Source: an uncultured Bryobacterales bacterium (GTDB lineage Bacteria; Acidobacteriota; Terriglobia; Bryobacterales; Bryobacteraceae). From it: a DNA stretch of 28,933 bases. The notes under the pieces are model-generated. The model was not told the DNA's origin. It worked only from the letters and a program-made list of their open reading frames with translations, and did not search any database. The DNA is taken from NCBI GenBank assembly GCA_937959285.1, contig CALGAR010000127.1, positions 1 through 28,933 on the forward strand, written 5' to 3'. Below, one piece after another: positions 8,633 through 17,217 of the stretch (positions are counted from its first letter, which is position 1; each line of letters opens with the position of its first letter). The translations under genes and the position numbers were made by a program.

Positions 8633-8639
8633 AAGGAGA
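8633..8639 (+). promoter_or_regulatory. Ribosome-binding site of the first operon gene
   Basis: AAGGAGA lies seven bases before the ATG at 8647. It decides that start over the in-frame upstream codon at 8605, which would add 14 residues outside the conserved family start. Confidence 0.8.
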
Positions 8640-8646
8640 CTGTTTT

Positions 8647-9357
8647 ATGAATTCAGTTCTTTGGGAAGAGATCGTACCGGGAGGGTCTACCTGGTCGCAT
8701 GTCTTGAAGAGAGGCACCGCTCTGCGGATTACCGATACCCAGGGAGGCGCTAACGTCGCAACACTCTTTTACAACTTCGAGAATCCCGTCGAGCGGTACA
8801 ACATGCCCGACACGTTGAAGGCGCAGCATATTGCGCGGCTCACCAAGGGCTTCGTGATCTACTCCGACATGGGGCGTATTCTTTGCTCCATTACGGAAGA
8901 TACATGCGGATGGCATGACCCGATCGGCGGACATTCCACCGCTCCCATGGTGTGTGCGAAGTACGGCGTCGCCACATATCAGGAACATCGCAATAACTTT
9001 CACAAGAACTCCCGAGACAGCTTTCTGATCGAGCTGGCCAAATACGGTCTCGGTCCGCGAGACCTTGTTCCGTCCATCAATTTCTTCAGCAAGGTGGTCG
9101 TAGCTGAAGACGGAACGATGGAGTATGTACTCGGCAACTCGAAGGCGGGCGACTACGTGGAGCTTCGTGCCGAGTTGAATACGTTGGTGATTCTGAACAC
9201 CTGCCAGCATCCGCTTGAGCCGGGAAACAAGTACGATCCCAAGCCCGTGCACTTGTCGATTCGCCGGGTTCCCCCAGCCGGGTCGGATGACCCTTGCAGA
9301 ACGTCGAGGCCTGAAAACGAACGCGGCTTCATCCTTACCGAACGCTACTTTCTGTGA
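8647..9357 (+). CDS. DUF1989 protein, urea carboxylase-associated protein 2 type (carboxyguanidine deiminase subunit)
   Basis: A 236-residue DUF1989 protein matching, from memory, the type that comes first in urea/guanidine carboxylase operons. Family-typical stretches are LRITDTQGGANVATLFYN (26-43), RYNMPDTLKAQH (50-61), DTCGWHDPIGGHS (85-97), YQEHRNNFHKN (111-121) and LNTCQHPL (183-190). The cysteines and histidines in DTCGWH and NTCQH are likely metal and active-site residues. Such pairs were long called urea carboxylase-associated proteins. Biochemical work later showed that a DUF1989 heterodimer (CgdAB) deiminates carboxyguanidine to allophanate and ammonia. Here the partner gene begins 20 bases downstream. 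The last ~25 residues are poorly conserved in appearance. Family assignment is strong; the guanidine role rests on homologues. Confidence 0.9.
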   Translation: MNSVLWEEIVPGGSTWSHVLKRGTALRITDTQGGANVATLFYNFENPVERYNMPDTLKAQHIARLTKGFVIYSDMGRILCSITEDTCGWHDPIGGHSTAPMVCAKYGVATYQEHRNNFHKNSRDSFLIELAKYGLGPRDLVPSINFFSKVVVAEDGTMEYVLGNSKAGDYVELRAELNTLVILNTCQHPLEPGNKYDPKPVHLSIRRVPPAGSDDPCRTSRPENERGFILTERYFL

Positions 9358-9377
9358 GCCGAAGGAGAACAATCATC

Positions 9378-10034
9378 ATGGCGACTCAATCTTTGGTTGA
9401 AAGCAACCTCAATCCGGCGGATGCCATTTACGACTTCGTTCTGCCTGCCGGTGATCCGTGGATTTATGAAGTGAAGGCGGGTCAGACGCTGCGCATTGTG
9501 GATCTGGGAGGGAACCAGGCGGTCGACACGTTCTTCTTCAACGCTCATGATTACGAAGACCGTTACAGCGCGATCGACACGATTACCGCACAGCGAAATA
9601 TCTACCTGACCACCGGGACACGGCTGCTCACGATCAACGGGAACGTCCTCATGACCATTACGGCGGACACGTGCGGGCGGCACGATACGCTGGGCGGCGC
9701 TTGCGCGCAGGAGAGCAACATGGTCCGGTACGCGATTGAAAAGCGATATATGCACGCATGCCGGAACAGCTTTCTCAAAGCGATGATTGGCTGGGGCAGA
9801 GGTCTTGAGAAGCGCGACCTTTCCCATAACGTCAACTTCTTCATGAACGTTCCTGTCACGCCGGAAGGGCGGCTGACGTTTGAGGACGGTATTTCTGAGC
9901 CCGGCAAGTACGTCGAGTTGCGGGCTGACATGGACACGCTGGTCCTCATCAGTAACTGCCCGCAGCTCAACAACCCATGCAATGCGTACAACCCGACGCC
10001 GGTCCGCCTGCTGATCTGGGATTCGGTGTCCTGA
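9378..10034 (+). CDS. DUF1989 protein, urea carboxylase-associated protein 1 type (carboxyguanidine deiminase subunit)
   Basis: A 218-residue DUF1989 protein, paralogous to the preceding gene and its expected heterodimer partner in the cytoplasm. Conserved blocks are GQTLRIVDLGGNQAVDTFFFN (in 35-55), RYSAIDTITAQ (62-72), NIYLTTGTRLL (74-84), DTCGRHDTLGGACAQES (97-113), HACRNSF (126-132) and SNCPQLNNPC (192-201), with several cysteine/histidine candidate metal ligands. The ATG at 9378 is chosen because GAAGGAGA (9361-9368) precedes it at good spacing. A GTG at 9354 overlapping the previous stop is possible but has no such site. Seven bases separate its stop from the carboxylase start, which indicates co-transcription and perhaps translational coupling. 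Confidence 0.9.
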   Translation: MATQSLVESNLNPADAIYDFVLPAGDPWIYEVKAGQTLRIVDLGGNQAVDTFFFNAHDYEDRYSAIDTITAQRNIYLTTGTRLLTINGNVLMTITADTCGRHDTLGGACAQESNMVRYAIEKRYMHACRNSFLKAMIGWGRGLEKRDLSHNVNFFMNVPVTPEGRLTFEDGISEPGKYVELRADMDTLVLISNCPQLNNPCNAYNPTPVRLLIWDSVS

Positions 10035-10041
10035 AGCGGCC

Positions 10042-13000
10042 ATGTTCTCGAAAGTACTGATTGCAAACCGCGGCGCTATTGCGTGCCGGATCATTCGTAC
10101 TTTGCGCCGGATGGGCGTGCGCTCCGTCGCCGTTTATTCGGAAGCGGACGCCCAGTCCCTTCATGTGTCGTCCGCTGACGAAGCCGTGTGTATCGGCCCG
10201 CCGCCCGTTGCACAAAGCTATCTCTCTTTCGAACGGATTTTTGAAGCTGCAAGAAAATCGGGCTCGGAAGCGATTCATCCGGGATACGGATTTCTGAGTG
10301 AAAATGCCGATTTCGCTGAAGCATGCGCTCGCGAAGGCTTCGTGTTCATCGGGCCTTCTCCAGAGCACATCCGTGCCTTCGGGATGAAACATACAGCGCG
10401 GGAACTGGCAAAGGCTTGCGACCTGCCGCTGTTGCCTGGTACGGGCCTTCTTGGCAGCTCTGCGGACGCGCTGCAAGAAGCGCGGCGGATTGGCTTTCCG
10501 GTGATGCTGAAAAGCAGCGCCGGAGGCGGCGGCATCGGCATGCGGCTGTGCCGGTCCGAAGCAGAGATCGCGGAGGCGTTTGCTGCAGTCGAACGGCTCG
10601 GGAAGGCGAATTTCCAGCAGGCGGGAACGTATCTGGAGCGATTCGTCGAACGGGCTAGGCACATTGAAGTTCAGATCTTCGGTGACGGTTCCGGCAATGT
10701 GATCGCAATCGGCGAGCGCGACTGCTCGGCGCAGCGCAGAAATCAGAAAGTAATCGAAGAGACGCCCGCTCCCAACCTCCCGGAAAGAGTTCGCCAGCAG
10801 ATGTGCGAAGCAGCGGTCAGACTCGGTCGCTCGGTGGCGTATCGATCTGCGGGCACGGTGGAGTTTATCTATGACAGTGACGACCAAAAGTTTTACTTCC
10901 TTGAGGTCAATACACGCCTCCAGGTAGAGCATGGCGTCACCGAAGAAGTAACCGGTGTCGATCTTGTGGAGTGGATGGTGCGCGAGGCGGCAGGCGAGCT
11001 GGGCGACCTCGCGATGCCCCGGCCCGTTTCGCGCGGCGCCTCAGTCCAGGTTCGAATCTACGCAGAGGATGCTGCGAAGAATTTCCAGCCGAGCGCAGGA
11101 GTACTGACGGAAGCAGTCTTCCCGACAGATGTCCGCTGTGAGACCTGGGTAGAGGCGGGAACGGAGATTACACCCTTTTACGATCCGCTCGTCGCAAAGA
11201 TCATTGTGCATGGCGATGATCGTTCCCAGGCCCTGGCAAAGATGCGAAAGGCGCTGGCGGAAACGCGACTCTCCGGGATTGAAACCAACCTCGACTATCT
11301 GCGCATGGTGGCGGCGGATCCCGAGTTCGAAGCCGGAGCTTTCCCCACCAGCTTCCTTCAGCGCTTTGTGTACAAGCCCCGGGCGATTGAAGTTCTGGAG
11401 CCAGGCACGCAAACCACAGTACAGGACTTTCCCGGCCGCCTCGGGTACTGGGACGTAGGAGTCCCGCCCTCCGGCCCGATGGATTCGCTGGCATTCCGGC
11501 TGGCGAACCGCCTGGTGGGGAATGAGGAGTCTGCTGCGGGTCTCGAGTTCACGATGACGGGCCCGTCTCTTCGATTCCTGGTCCCTGCGACGATCGCTCT
11601 TACCGGTGCGTCGATGGGAGCTACGCTTGACGGGAAGCCCATTCCTCTCTGGGAGGCTGTGGATGTTCCTGCAGGCTCCGTTCTCTCTATGGGCGCTGTC
11701 GAGGGAGCGGGAAGCCGTGGCTACCTTGCGATACGCGGCGGGTTTGACGTGCCGTCGTATCTCGGCAGCCGGAGCACGTTCATTTTGGGACGCTTTGGGG
11801 GACACGCCGGACGCCCGCTACGAGCGGGTGATATGCTGCGCCTCGCGCCAGAGCCCGCCTCGACGCCATCGAAAGCTTCACTGCCGGATCAAGCAAAGCC
11901 GCAGTACGGAACGGAATGGGAGATTGGAGTTCTCTATGGACCGCACGGCGCTCCTGACTTCTTTACTGCCGGCGACATCGATATGTTTTTCTCCACGGCC
12001 TGGCGGGTTCATTACAACTCCGACCGCACCGGCGTGCGCCTCCTCGGCCCGAAGCCTTCCTGGGCTCGCAAAGACGGCGGTGAGGCCGGTCTGCATCCTT
12101 CAAACATTCACGACAACGCCTACGGTGTCGGGTCGATTGACTTCACCGGTGACATGCCCGTGATTCTCGGGCCGGACGGGCCGAGCCTCGGCGGCTTCGT
12201 GTGTCCTGCTGTGATCGTGAACGCCGAGCTCTGGAAAGTCGGGCAACTGCGTCCCGGAGACACTGTGCGGTTCCGCCGGTTGACCCTAGCACAGGCGCTG
12301 GCGATGGATCGCGCTATCGAAGAAACCATTTCTACACTCACTACACCGCTGCCGCAGCTTCCGGACAACGATGTCTGCAAGGAGCCGGCGATTCTGGAGC
12401 AGTGTGCCGGGTCGGAGCACGCTCCAGCGATCGTCGTGCGGGCTTCCGGCGATCGCTACCTGCTGATTGAGTACGGACCGCCAGTGCTCGACCTCAATCT
12501 GCGCTTACGCGCGCACGCGCTTATGGAGTGGTTCCGGGCGGCGCAGCTTCCGGGAATCATCGATCTCACTCCGGGCATCCGGTCTCTGCAGATTCACTAT
12601 GACAGCAGCCTGCTGCGCCGGGAAGAACTGATTGAGGCTCTGCATGCGGCCGAGAAGTCGCTGCCGGACATCGACGACATGACGGTGCCAACTCGCACGG
12701 TTCATCTTCCGCTTTCATGGGATGATCCTGCGACACAGCTCGCCATTCGAAAGTACATGCAGTCCGTACGCCCCGACGCTCCATGGTGCCCGAGCAATAT
12801 TGAATTTATCCGCCGCATTAACGGGCTTTCCTCCGTGGACGAGGTCCGCCGCATTGTTTTTGATGCCAGCTACCTGGTGCTCGGGCTGGGCGATGTGTAT
12901 TTGGGGGCGCCCGTCGCGACTCCCGTGGATCCGAGGCACCGGCTTGTGACGACCAAATACAATCCCGCGCGAACGTGGACGCCGGAGAACGCCGTTGGCA

Positions 13001-13662
13001 TCGGCGGCGCTTATCTTTGCGTGTACGGCATGGAGGGGCCGGGTGGGTATCAATTCGTCGGCCGGACCGTGCAGATGTGGAACACGTACAAGACCACCAG
13101 GGATTTCAAGCCCGGATCGCCCTGGCTGCTCCGGTTCTTTGATCAAATCCGCTTCTACCCGGTCAGCAGCGAGGAGCTTCTGCGCTTGCGGCAGGAGTTT
13201 CCGCGCGGGCAGTATCAGCTCCAGATAGAGGAAGGCACTTTTCGCCTTCGCGAGTATCATTCGTTCCTCGAATCCATTCGAGCCGAAGCGGATGCATTCA
13301 AGCGGAAACAGCAGGCGGCATTCGAAGAGGAGAGGGAACGCTGGGCTGCGGCGGGTCAGGCTGAGCATATGGCCGATCCGTCGTTGCAGGCTCCCCCGCC
13401 GCCTCCCACGAACGGGGCGATCCCGGAAGGCTGCCATGGCATACGAGCGCCGATCACGGCCAGCGTCTGGAACATTCATGTCGAGCCGGGGCAGCGCGTC
13501 GAGGCAGGGCAAAAGCTGCTCGTGATTGAGGCAATGAAAATGGAAATGGCAATAACGTCACCCCACGCCGGAGAAGTCGTGGAGATGCGGTGCTCGCCGG
13601 GCTCGATGGTTACGGCGGGCCAGACACTGGCGGTTGTCCGGGTTGCGGGGGCGGCGTCGTGA
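10042..13662 (+). CDS. Biotin-dependent urea/guanidine carboxylase
   Basis: A 1206-residue single-chain carboxylase that uses ATP and bicarbonate to carboxylate biotin and transfers the carboxyl to urea or guanidine. Residues 1-~445 are the biotin carboxylase domain, with FSKVLIANRGAIACRIIRT at the start, the SSAGGGGIGMR ATP loop, and EVNTRLQVEHGVTE. From ~450 (EVLEPGTQTTVQDFPGRLG) to ~780 is the AHS2/KipA-like half of the carboxyltransferase, and ~795-1010 the AHS1/KipI-like half. A helical linker leads to a C-terminal biotinyl domain with EAMKMEM and biotinylated K1166. Length and domain order match bacterial urea carboxylase. The preceding DUF1989 pair argues for guanidine as true substrate, as shown for homologues. 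The substrate-specifying residue could not be placed with confidence here. Confidence 0.95.
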   Translation: MFSKVLIANRGAIACRIIRTLRRMGVRSVAVYSEADAQSLHVSSADEAVCIGPPPVAQSYLSFERIFEAARKSGSEAIHPGYGFLSENADFAEACAREGFVFIGPSPEHIRAFGMKHTARELAKACDLPLLPGTGLLGSSADALQEARRIGFPVMLKSSAGGGGIGMRLCRSEAEIAEAFAAVERLGKANFQQAGTYLERFVERARHIEVQIFGDGSGNVIAIGERDCSAQRRNQKVIEETPAPNLPERVRQQMCEAAVRLGRSVAYRSAGTVEFIYDSDDQKFYFLEVNTRLQVEHGVTEEVTGVDLVEWMVREAAGELGDLAMPRPVSRGASVQVRIYAEDAAKNFQPSAGVLTEAVFPTDVRCETWVEAGTEITPFYDPLVAKIIVHGDDRSQALAKMRKALAETRLSGIETNLDYLRMVAADPEFEAGAFPTSFLQRFVYKPRAIEVLEPGTQTTVQDFPGRLGYWDVGVPPSGPMDSLAFRLANRLVGNEESAAGLEFTMTGPSLRFLVPATIALTGASMGATLDGKPIPLWEAVDVPAGSVLSMGAVEGAGSRGYLAIRGGFDVPSYLGSRSTFILGRFGGHAGRPLRAGDMLRLAPEPASTPSKASLPDQAKPQYGTEWEIGVLYGPHGAPDFFTAGDIDMFFSTAWRVHYNSDRTGVRLLGPKPSWARKDGGEAGLHPSNIHDNAYGVGSIDFTGDMPVILGPDGPSLGGFVCPAVIVNAELWKVGQLRPGDTVRFRRLTLAQALAMDRAIEETISTLTTPLPQLPDNDVCKEPAILEQCAGSEHAPAIVVRASGDRYLLIEYGPPVLDLNLRLRAHALMEWFRAAQLPGIIDLTPGIRSLQIHYDSSLLRREELIEALHAAEKSLPDIDDMTVPTRTVHLPLSWDDPATQLAIRKYMQSVRPDAPWCPSNIEFIRRINGLSSVDEVRRIVFDASYLVLGLGDVYLGAPVATPVDPRHRLVTTKYNPARTWTPENAVGIGGAYLCVYGMEGPGGYQFVGRTVQMWNTYKTTRDFKPGSPWLLRFFDQIRFYPVSSEELLRLRQEFPRGQYQLQIEEGTFRLREYHSFLESIRAEADAFKRKQQAAFEEERERWAAAGQAEHMADPSLQAPPPPPTNGAIPEGCHGIRAPITASVWNIHVEPGQRVEAGQKLLVIEAMKMEMAITSPHAGEVVEMRCSPGSMVTAGQTLAVVRVAGAAS

Positions 13663-15482
13663 ACAGCCCTCTTTCAGAGCTGAGCCTGGACTTCGCTTCC
13701 TTGCGGAAGGCTTACGCGAGCGGGCTCCGGCCCGCAGACCTGGTGGCGGAAGTCTACAGGAGAATCGAAGCAGGAGCACTCCGTCCTGTCTGGATTTCGC
13801 TGACACGGGAGCAGGCTCAGGCGCAGGCAGAGCGGCTGCAGGCCGCGCCAAAGGATCAATTTCCTCTCTACGGCCTTCCATTCGCCGTTAAGGACAACAT
13901 CGATGTTGCGGGCGTTCCGACAACCGCGGGTTGCCCGGATTACGCGTACATTCCGCCGCGGACGGCTCCCGTTGTGGAGCGTCTGTTGAACGCAGGCGCG
14001 ATCCTGATTGGCAAAACGAATCTGGATCAATTCGCGACAGGACTGGTGGGCGCTCGTTCTCCGTATGGCGCCTGCCGGAGCGTCTTTCATCCGGATTACG
14101 TGTCGGGCGGCTCCAGTTCCGGGTCCGCCGTGGCTGTCGCGAACGGCCTGGTGAGCTTTTCTCTCGGAACGGACACGGCGGGATCCGGCCGCGTTCCCGC
14201 CGCTTTCAACAATATCATTGGCTTCAAACCCAGCCGGGGCTTACTGAGTGCGGCGGGGGTTGTTCCAGCGTGCCGGACCCTCGATTGCGTGTCCGTTTTC
14301 GCTTTAACGAGTGCGGATGCGCGGGACGTTTTCGACGTCGCCGCTGCTTGCGACCCAACAGATCCTTTCTCGCGGGCAACTCAGGCAGGGGATGGCGCTT
14401 CACCCTGGCTGGGGGGCGCTTTCCGTTTCGGCATTCCCCGAAGCGGGCAACTTGAGTTTTTCGGCGACGAAGAGGCTGCCTCGCTCTACCAGGCAGCGGT
14501 CGCCAGGATGGAGCAGGCAGGCGGACAGCCCGTCGAAATCGATTACTCACCGTTTCGAGATGCCGCCAGTCTGCTCTATTCAGGTCCCTGGGTAGCAGAG
14601 CGTTTGGCGGCCATTCGGAAGTTTGCTCAAGAGAAGCCTGATTCGATTCATCCCGTTGTCCGCCAGATCATTCTGGCGGCAGACCGGTATTCTGCGGTTG
14701 ACGCGTTTCAGGCGCAGTACCGTCTGGCGGAGCTCCGGAGTGAAACGGAGAAGGTGTGGAATCACATCGACGTCCTCATGCTTCCAACGACAGGCACAAT
14801 CTACAAGCTGTCGGAGGTGGAGGCGGATCCGATCCGCCTGAACACGAATCTGGGCTATTACACGAACTTCGTCAACTTGCTGGATCTGAGCGCAGTCGCC
14901 GTGCCTGCGGGATTTCGATCAACCGGGCTCCCATTCGGCGTCACCTTAATCGGCCGGGCTTTCGCCGATCACGCTCTCTTACAGCTTGCTGATCGTTTTC
15001 ACCGGCTGAATGGCGGGTCTCTTGGCGGGACTTCCGTCGCGCTGGATTCCACGCTGCCGGTTGCGCCGGCGGAGGCGCCGCCCGGCTGCGTTGCGCTTGC
15101 CGTACTCGGAGCCCATCTGACTGGGCAACCGCTGAACTATCAATTGACGGAGCGCGGGGCGAGGCTCATTCGCGCCTGCCGGACAGCGCCTGAATATCGC
15201 TTGTACGCGCTGAGTGGAACCATCCCCGCGAAGCCGGGTCTGGTTCGCGAGCCCGGCTTTCAGGGGCCGGGTATCGAGGCGGAGGTCTGGGCAGTACCGG
15301 AAGACGCCTTCGGTCCTTTCGTAACTGCTGTGCCGCCGCCTCTGACGATTGGCACGGTTACGCTCGAAGATGGAAGCAGCGTGAAGGGCTTCCTCTGCGA
15401 ACCGTGGGCCGTTCAGGATGCTCAGGAGATTACCAGTCTGGGCGGCTGGAGAGCTTATCTCGCCAAGCGGGCGGCCAGCTAG
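13659..15482 (+). CDS. atzF: Allophanate hydrolase
   Basis: A 607-residue amidase-signature enzyme that converts allophanate to ammonia and CO2, the last step of this operon's pathway. The Ser-cis-Ser-Lys triad is visible: K78 in LPFAVKDN, S152 in GGSSSGS and S176 in GTDTAGSGR. The C-terminal ~130 residues (from about VALAVLGAHLTGQPLN) form the second domain typical of AtzF/DUR-type allophanate hydrolases, needed for complete turnover in the family. The GTG start at 13659 overlaps the TGA of the carboxylase by four bases (GTGA), a classic coupled arrangement. The open frame reaches back to 13590 but only through carboxylase code. Length is as expected for the family and no defects are seen. 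Confidence 0.94.
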   Translation: MNSPLSELSLDFASLRKAYASGLRPADLVAEVYRRIEAGALRPVWISLTREQAQAQAERLQAAPKDQFPLYGLPFAVKDNIDVAGVPTTAGCPDYAYIPPRTAPVVERLLNAGAILIGKTNLDQFATGLVGARSPYGACRSVFHPDYVSGGSSSGSAVAVANGLVSFSLGTDTAGSGRVPAAFNNIIGFKPSRGLLSAAGVVPACRTLDCVSVFALTSADARDVFDVAAACDPTDPFSRATQAGDGASPWLGGAFRFGIPRSGQLEFFGDEEAASLYQAAVARMEQAGGQPVEIDYSPFRDAASLLYSGPWVAERLAAIRKFAQEKPDSIHPVVRQIILAADRYSAVDAFQAQYRLAELRSETEKVWNHIDVLMLPTTGTIYKLSEVEADPIRLNTNLGYYTNFVNLLDLSAVAVPAGFRSTGLPFGVTLIGRAFADHALLQLADRFHRLNGGSLGGTSVALDSTLPVAPAEAPPGCVALAVLGAHLTGQPLNYQLTERGARLIRACRTAPEYRLYALSGTIPAKPGLVREPGFQGPGIEAEVWAVPEDAFGPFVTAVPPPLTIGTVTLEDGSSVKGFLCEPWAVQDAQEITSLGGWRAYLAKRAAS

Positions 15483-15502
15483 GCCGCCCTGCACAGCGCG
15501 CA

Positions 15503-15522
15503 AGCGGGAGACGTTCTCCGCT
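15503..15522. terminator. Short hairpin between convergent allophanate hydrolase and symporter genes
   Basis: AGCG-G-GAGA (15503-15511) pairs with TCTCCGCT (15515-15522) around a CGT loop with one bulged G. It lies just after the allophanate hydrolase stop and touches the symporter stop codon. There is no good T-tract, so termination function is uncertain. Confidence 0.35.
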
Positions 15523-17074
15523 ATCCTTCTGTGCCTTCCGACACCAGTTGATCCGGCGCTTCGATGACCCTCGCCTCTCTTGCGACTCCCGGTTCCGTCA
15601 ACAGACAGACCGCCACGAAGGTAAGGCCGCTAAGCACGGGAGGAACCAGCGTTTCCAGCCCCATAAGCGGCGGAGGAACCAGAAAGTGGCAGGCGATCCG
15701 CGCGGAAGTCCCGACGGCAATCGAGCTGATGGCCCCCGCTGCATTTGCTCTTTGCCAGTACACGCCCAAAAACAGAGGGACAACGCATCCCGCAAACACA
15801 ATGTCGAACGCAACAACCAGGAGAACTCCCGGCTCGGGCCGAACATAAGCGACCCAGGCGGCGATTGCCGCGGTCGGGATGGCCAGCAGGCGGGACAGAA
15901 GGAGCATCTTCTTGTCACTGATCGTTGTTCCGCGCCATCTTTGCAAAACGCTTCGAGCCATCACGACGGAGATGACCAGCATCGCGCCATTTGCGGTCGA
16001 CATGGAAGCGCCTACAATGCCGGTGAACACAAGCACGCCGATCCAATAGGGCAGGGAATTGGCAGCGAGCGTCGGAAGCACCATGCGTGGATCAGCGGCA
16101 TTCGACACCGTTGAAATTGCCGCGATCCCTAGGATTGAGCCGCAGAGGCCGACGAGAACCGTCAGCGCGCCGGCATAGTAGCAGGACCGCTGCGCCACCT
16201 CCGGGCTCTTCGCCGCAAACACACGCTCCATAAAGTCGAGCGCCATTGCATTGCCGAATGCGAGCGCGATGATGAAAGACCAGTTAACGAGCCCGCCGCC
16301 TTCTAGTGTTGCGATGCCCGATGTATCGAGGAACTTGGTGGGGATCCCTGCGACAATCGCTTCCCAACCCCGCGTCGCGAGCAGCCAGCCCGCGGCGAGG
16401 ACAAAACCGGCAATGGCCACGTGGATCTGAAGGAAATCTGTCCAGATGGCGGCGTAGAGGCCGCCAGCCATCGTATAGAGCATGATGACAAGTGTGACCA
16501 CAAGGAGCGACGGCAGATATTCGAAGCCGCTCACCACGGCAAGGATCCACGCAACTGCAGAAAGATTGCCAGCCACAACCACCGTGAAGGAAATCATTGT
16601 GAGGATAGAAACAAGCAGCTCCGTCGCCTTGCCATAGCGGCGGTAGAAGAATTCGGGCAGCGTCAGGAGCTTCATGCGGTTGAGGGGCGCTGCCAGGAAG
16701 CGGCCGACAATAAACAGGCTGAGAGCAAGCCCGATTGGAATCGCCAGGCCGGCCCAGATTCCGCTGCCGTATGTCATGGACGCGCTTCCCAGCGTCGCAT
16801 TGCCATCGATCGCCTGTGCGACGAGCGCGGTTCCCACCAGAATGAAGGGCATCGAACCTTCGCACACCGTGTAGCGCTTGCTCGAGCCTCGTACCTGCGT
16901 GTAGGTATACAGACCAATTGCCAACGAGATGGCCATGAAGATGACCACCGGCCAGAACATGAGTGTCATAAGCGTCCGCTGTCCGGAAGTGGGATTGGCT
17001 TCGTCGTGGAAAGTCAGGATTTCAGCGTGGAAGGACCGGTTGGCAACAAGGCCGGTAGGAAACTCTTCCATCAT
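15521..17074 (-). CDS. Sodium:solute symporter (SSS family)
   Basis: A 517-residue polytopic inner-membrane protein with about 13 hydrophobic segments, of the Na+-coupled LeuT-fold SSS family. Diagnostic stretches are LTLPEFFYRRYG (137-148) and TMAGGLYAAIWTDFLQ (201-216). The start is uncertain. Residues 1-35 are hydrophilic and atypical, and M36 (codon beginning at 16969) directly precedes the first membrane span, giving 482 residues. Neither start has a strong Shine-Dalgarno sequence. The gene converges on the guanidine/urea operon with a 38-bp gap, so it is not co-transcribed. The SSS family includes urea, proline, pantothenate and acetate transporters. Uptake of the operon's substrate is plausible by proximity but unproven. 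Confidence 0.88.
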   Translation of the reverse strand: MMEEFPTGLVANRSFHAEILTFHDEANPTSGQRTLMTLMFWPVVIFMAISLAIGLYTYTQVRGSSKRYTVCEGSMPFILVGTALVAQAIDGNATLGSASMTYGSGIWAGLAIPIGLALSLFIVGRFLAAPLNRMKLLTLPEFFYRRYGKATELLVSILTMISFTVVVAGNLSAVAWILAVVSGFEYLPSLLVVTLVIMLYTMAGGLYAAIWTDFLQIHVAIAGFVLAAGWLLATRGWEAIVAGIPTKFLDTSGIATLEGGGLVNWSFIIALAFGNAMALDFMERVFAAKSPEVAQRSCYYAGALTVLVGLCGSILGIAAISTVSNAADPRMVLPTLAANSLPYWIGVLVFTGIVGASMSTANGAMLVISVVMARSVLQRWRGTTISDKKMLLLSRLLAIPTAAIAAWVAYVRPEPGVLLVVAFDIVFAGCVVPLFLGVYWQRANAAGAISSIAVGTSARIACHFLVPPPLMGLETLVPPVLSGLTFVAVCLLTEPGVAREARVIEAPDQLVSEGTEG

Positions 17075-17140
17075 AAACTAGCGAGCGTAAAGCGCGGAAG
17101 AGAATCTTTGCGCGGGTTTGCAGGACGCGGGCGTGAGGCA

Positions 17141-17185
17141 AAAAAAAGAGCCCCAGTCCGCGGCGTGCTGCCGCTTTCCGGGGCT
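17141..17185 (-). terminator. Rho-independent terminator of the small secreted protein gene
   Basis: Read on the minus strand, AGCCCC and GGGGCT arms (17180-17185 with 17149-17154) enclose an inner GCGGC/GCCGC stem (17160-17164/17170-17174), followed by seven T's (17141-17147). It lies 33 bp past the stop of the minus-strand gene. Confidence 0.85.
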
Positions 17186-17217
17186 GTTTGGGTTAGGTTG
17201 AATGTACGCTTTCTAGC

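Noticed and set aside
8306..8646. A guanidine-I, -II or -III riboswitch
   Set aside because: Expected from gene context, but the conserved core sequences were not found by eye. Reported only as an unidentified structured leader.
13590..13658. Longer N-terminus for allophanate hydrolase
   Set aside because: It is carboxylase coding sequence in another frame. The GTG at 13659, overlapping the previous stop, is a better start.
15404..16114. Long plus-strand open frame opposite the symporter gene
   Set aside because: Low-complexity, Arg/Gln/His-rich translation typical of the antisense frame of a high-GC membrane-protein gene.
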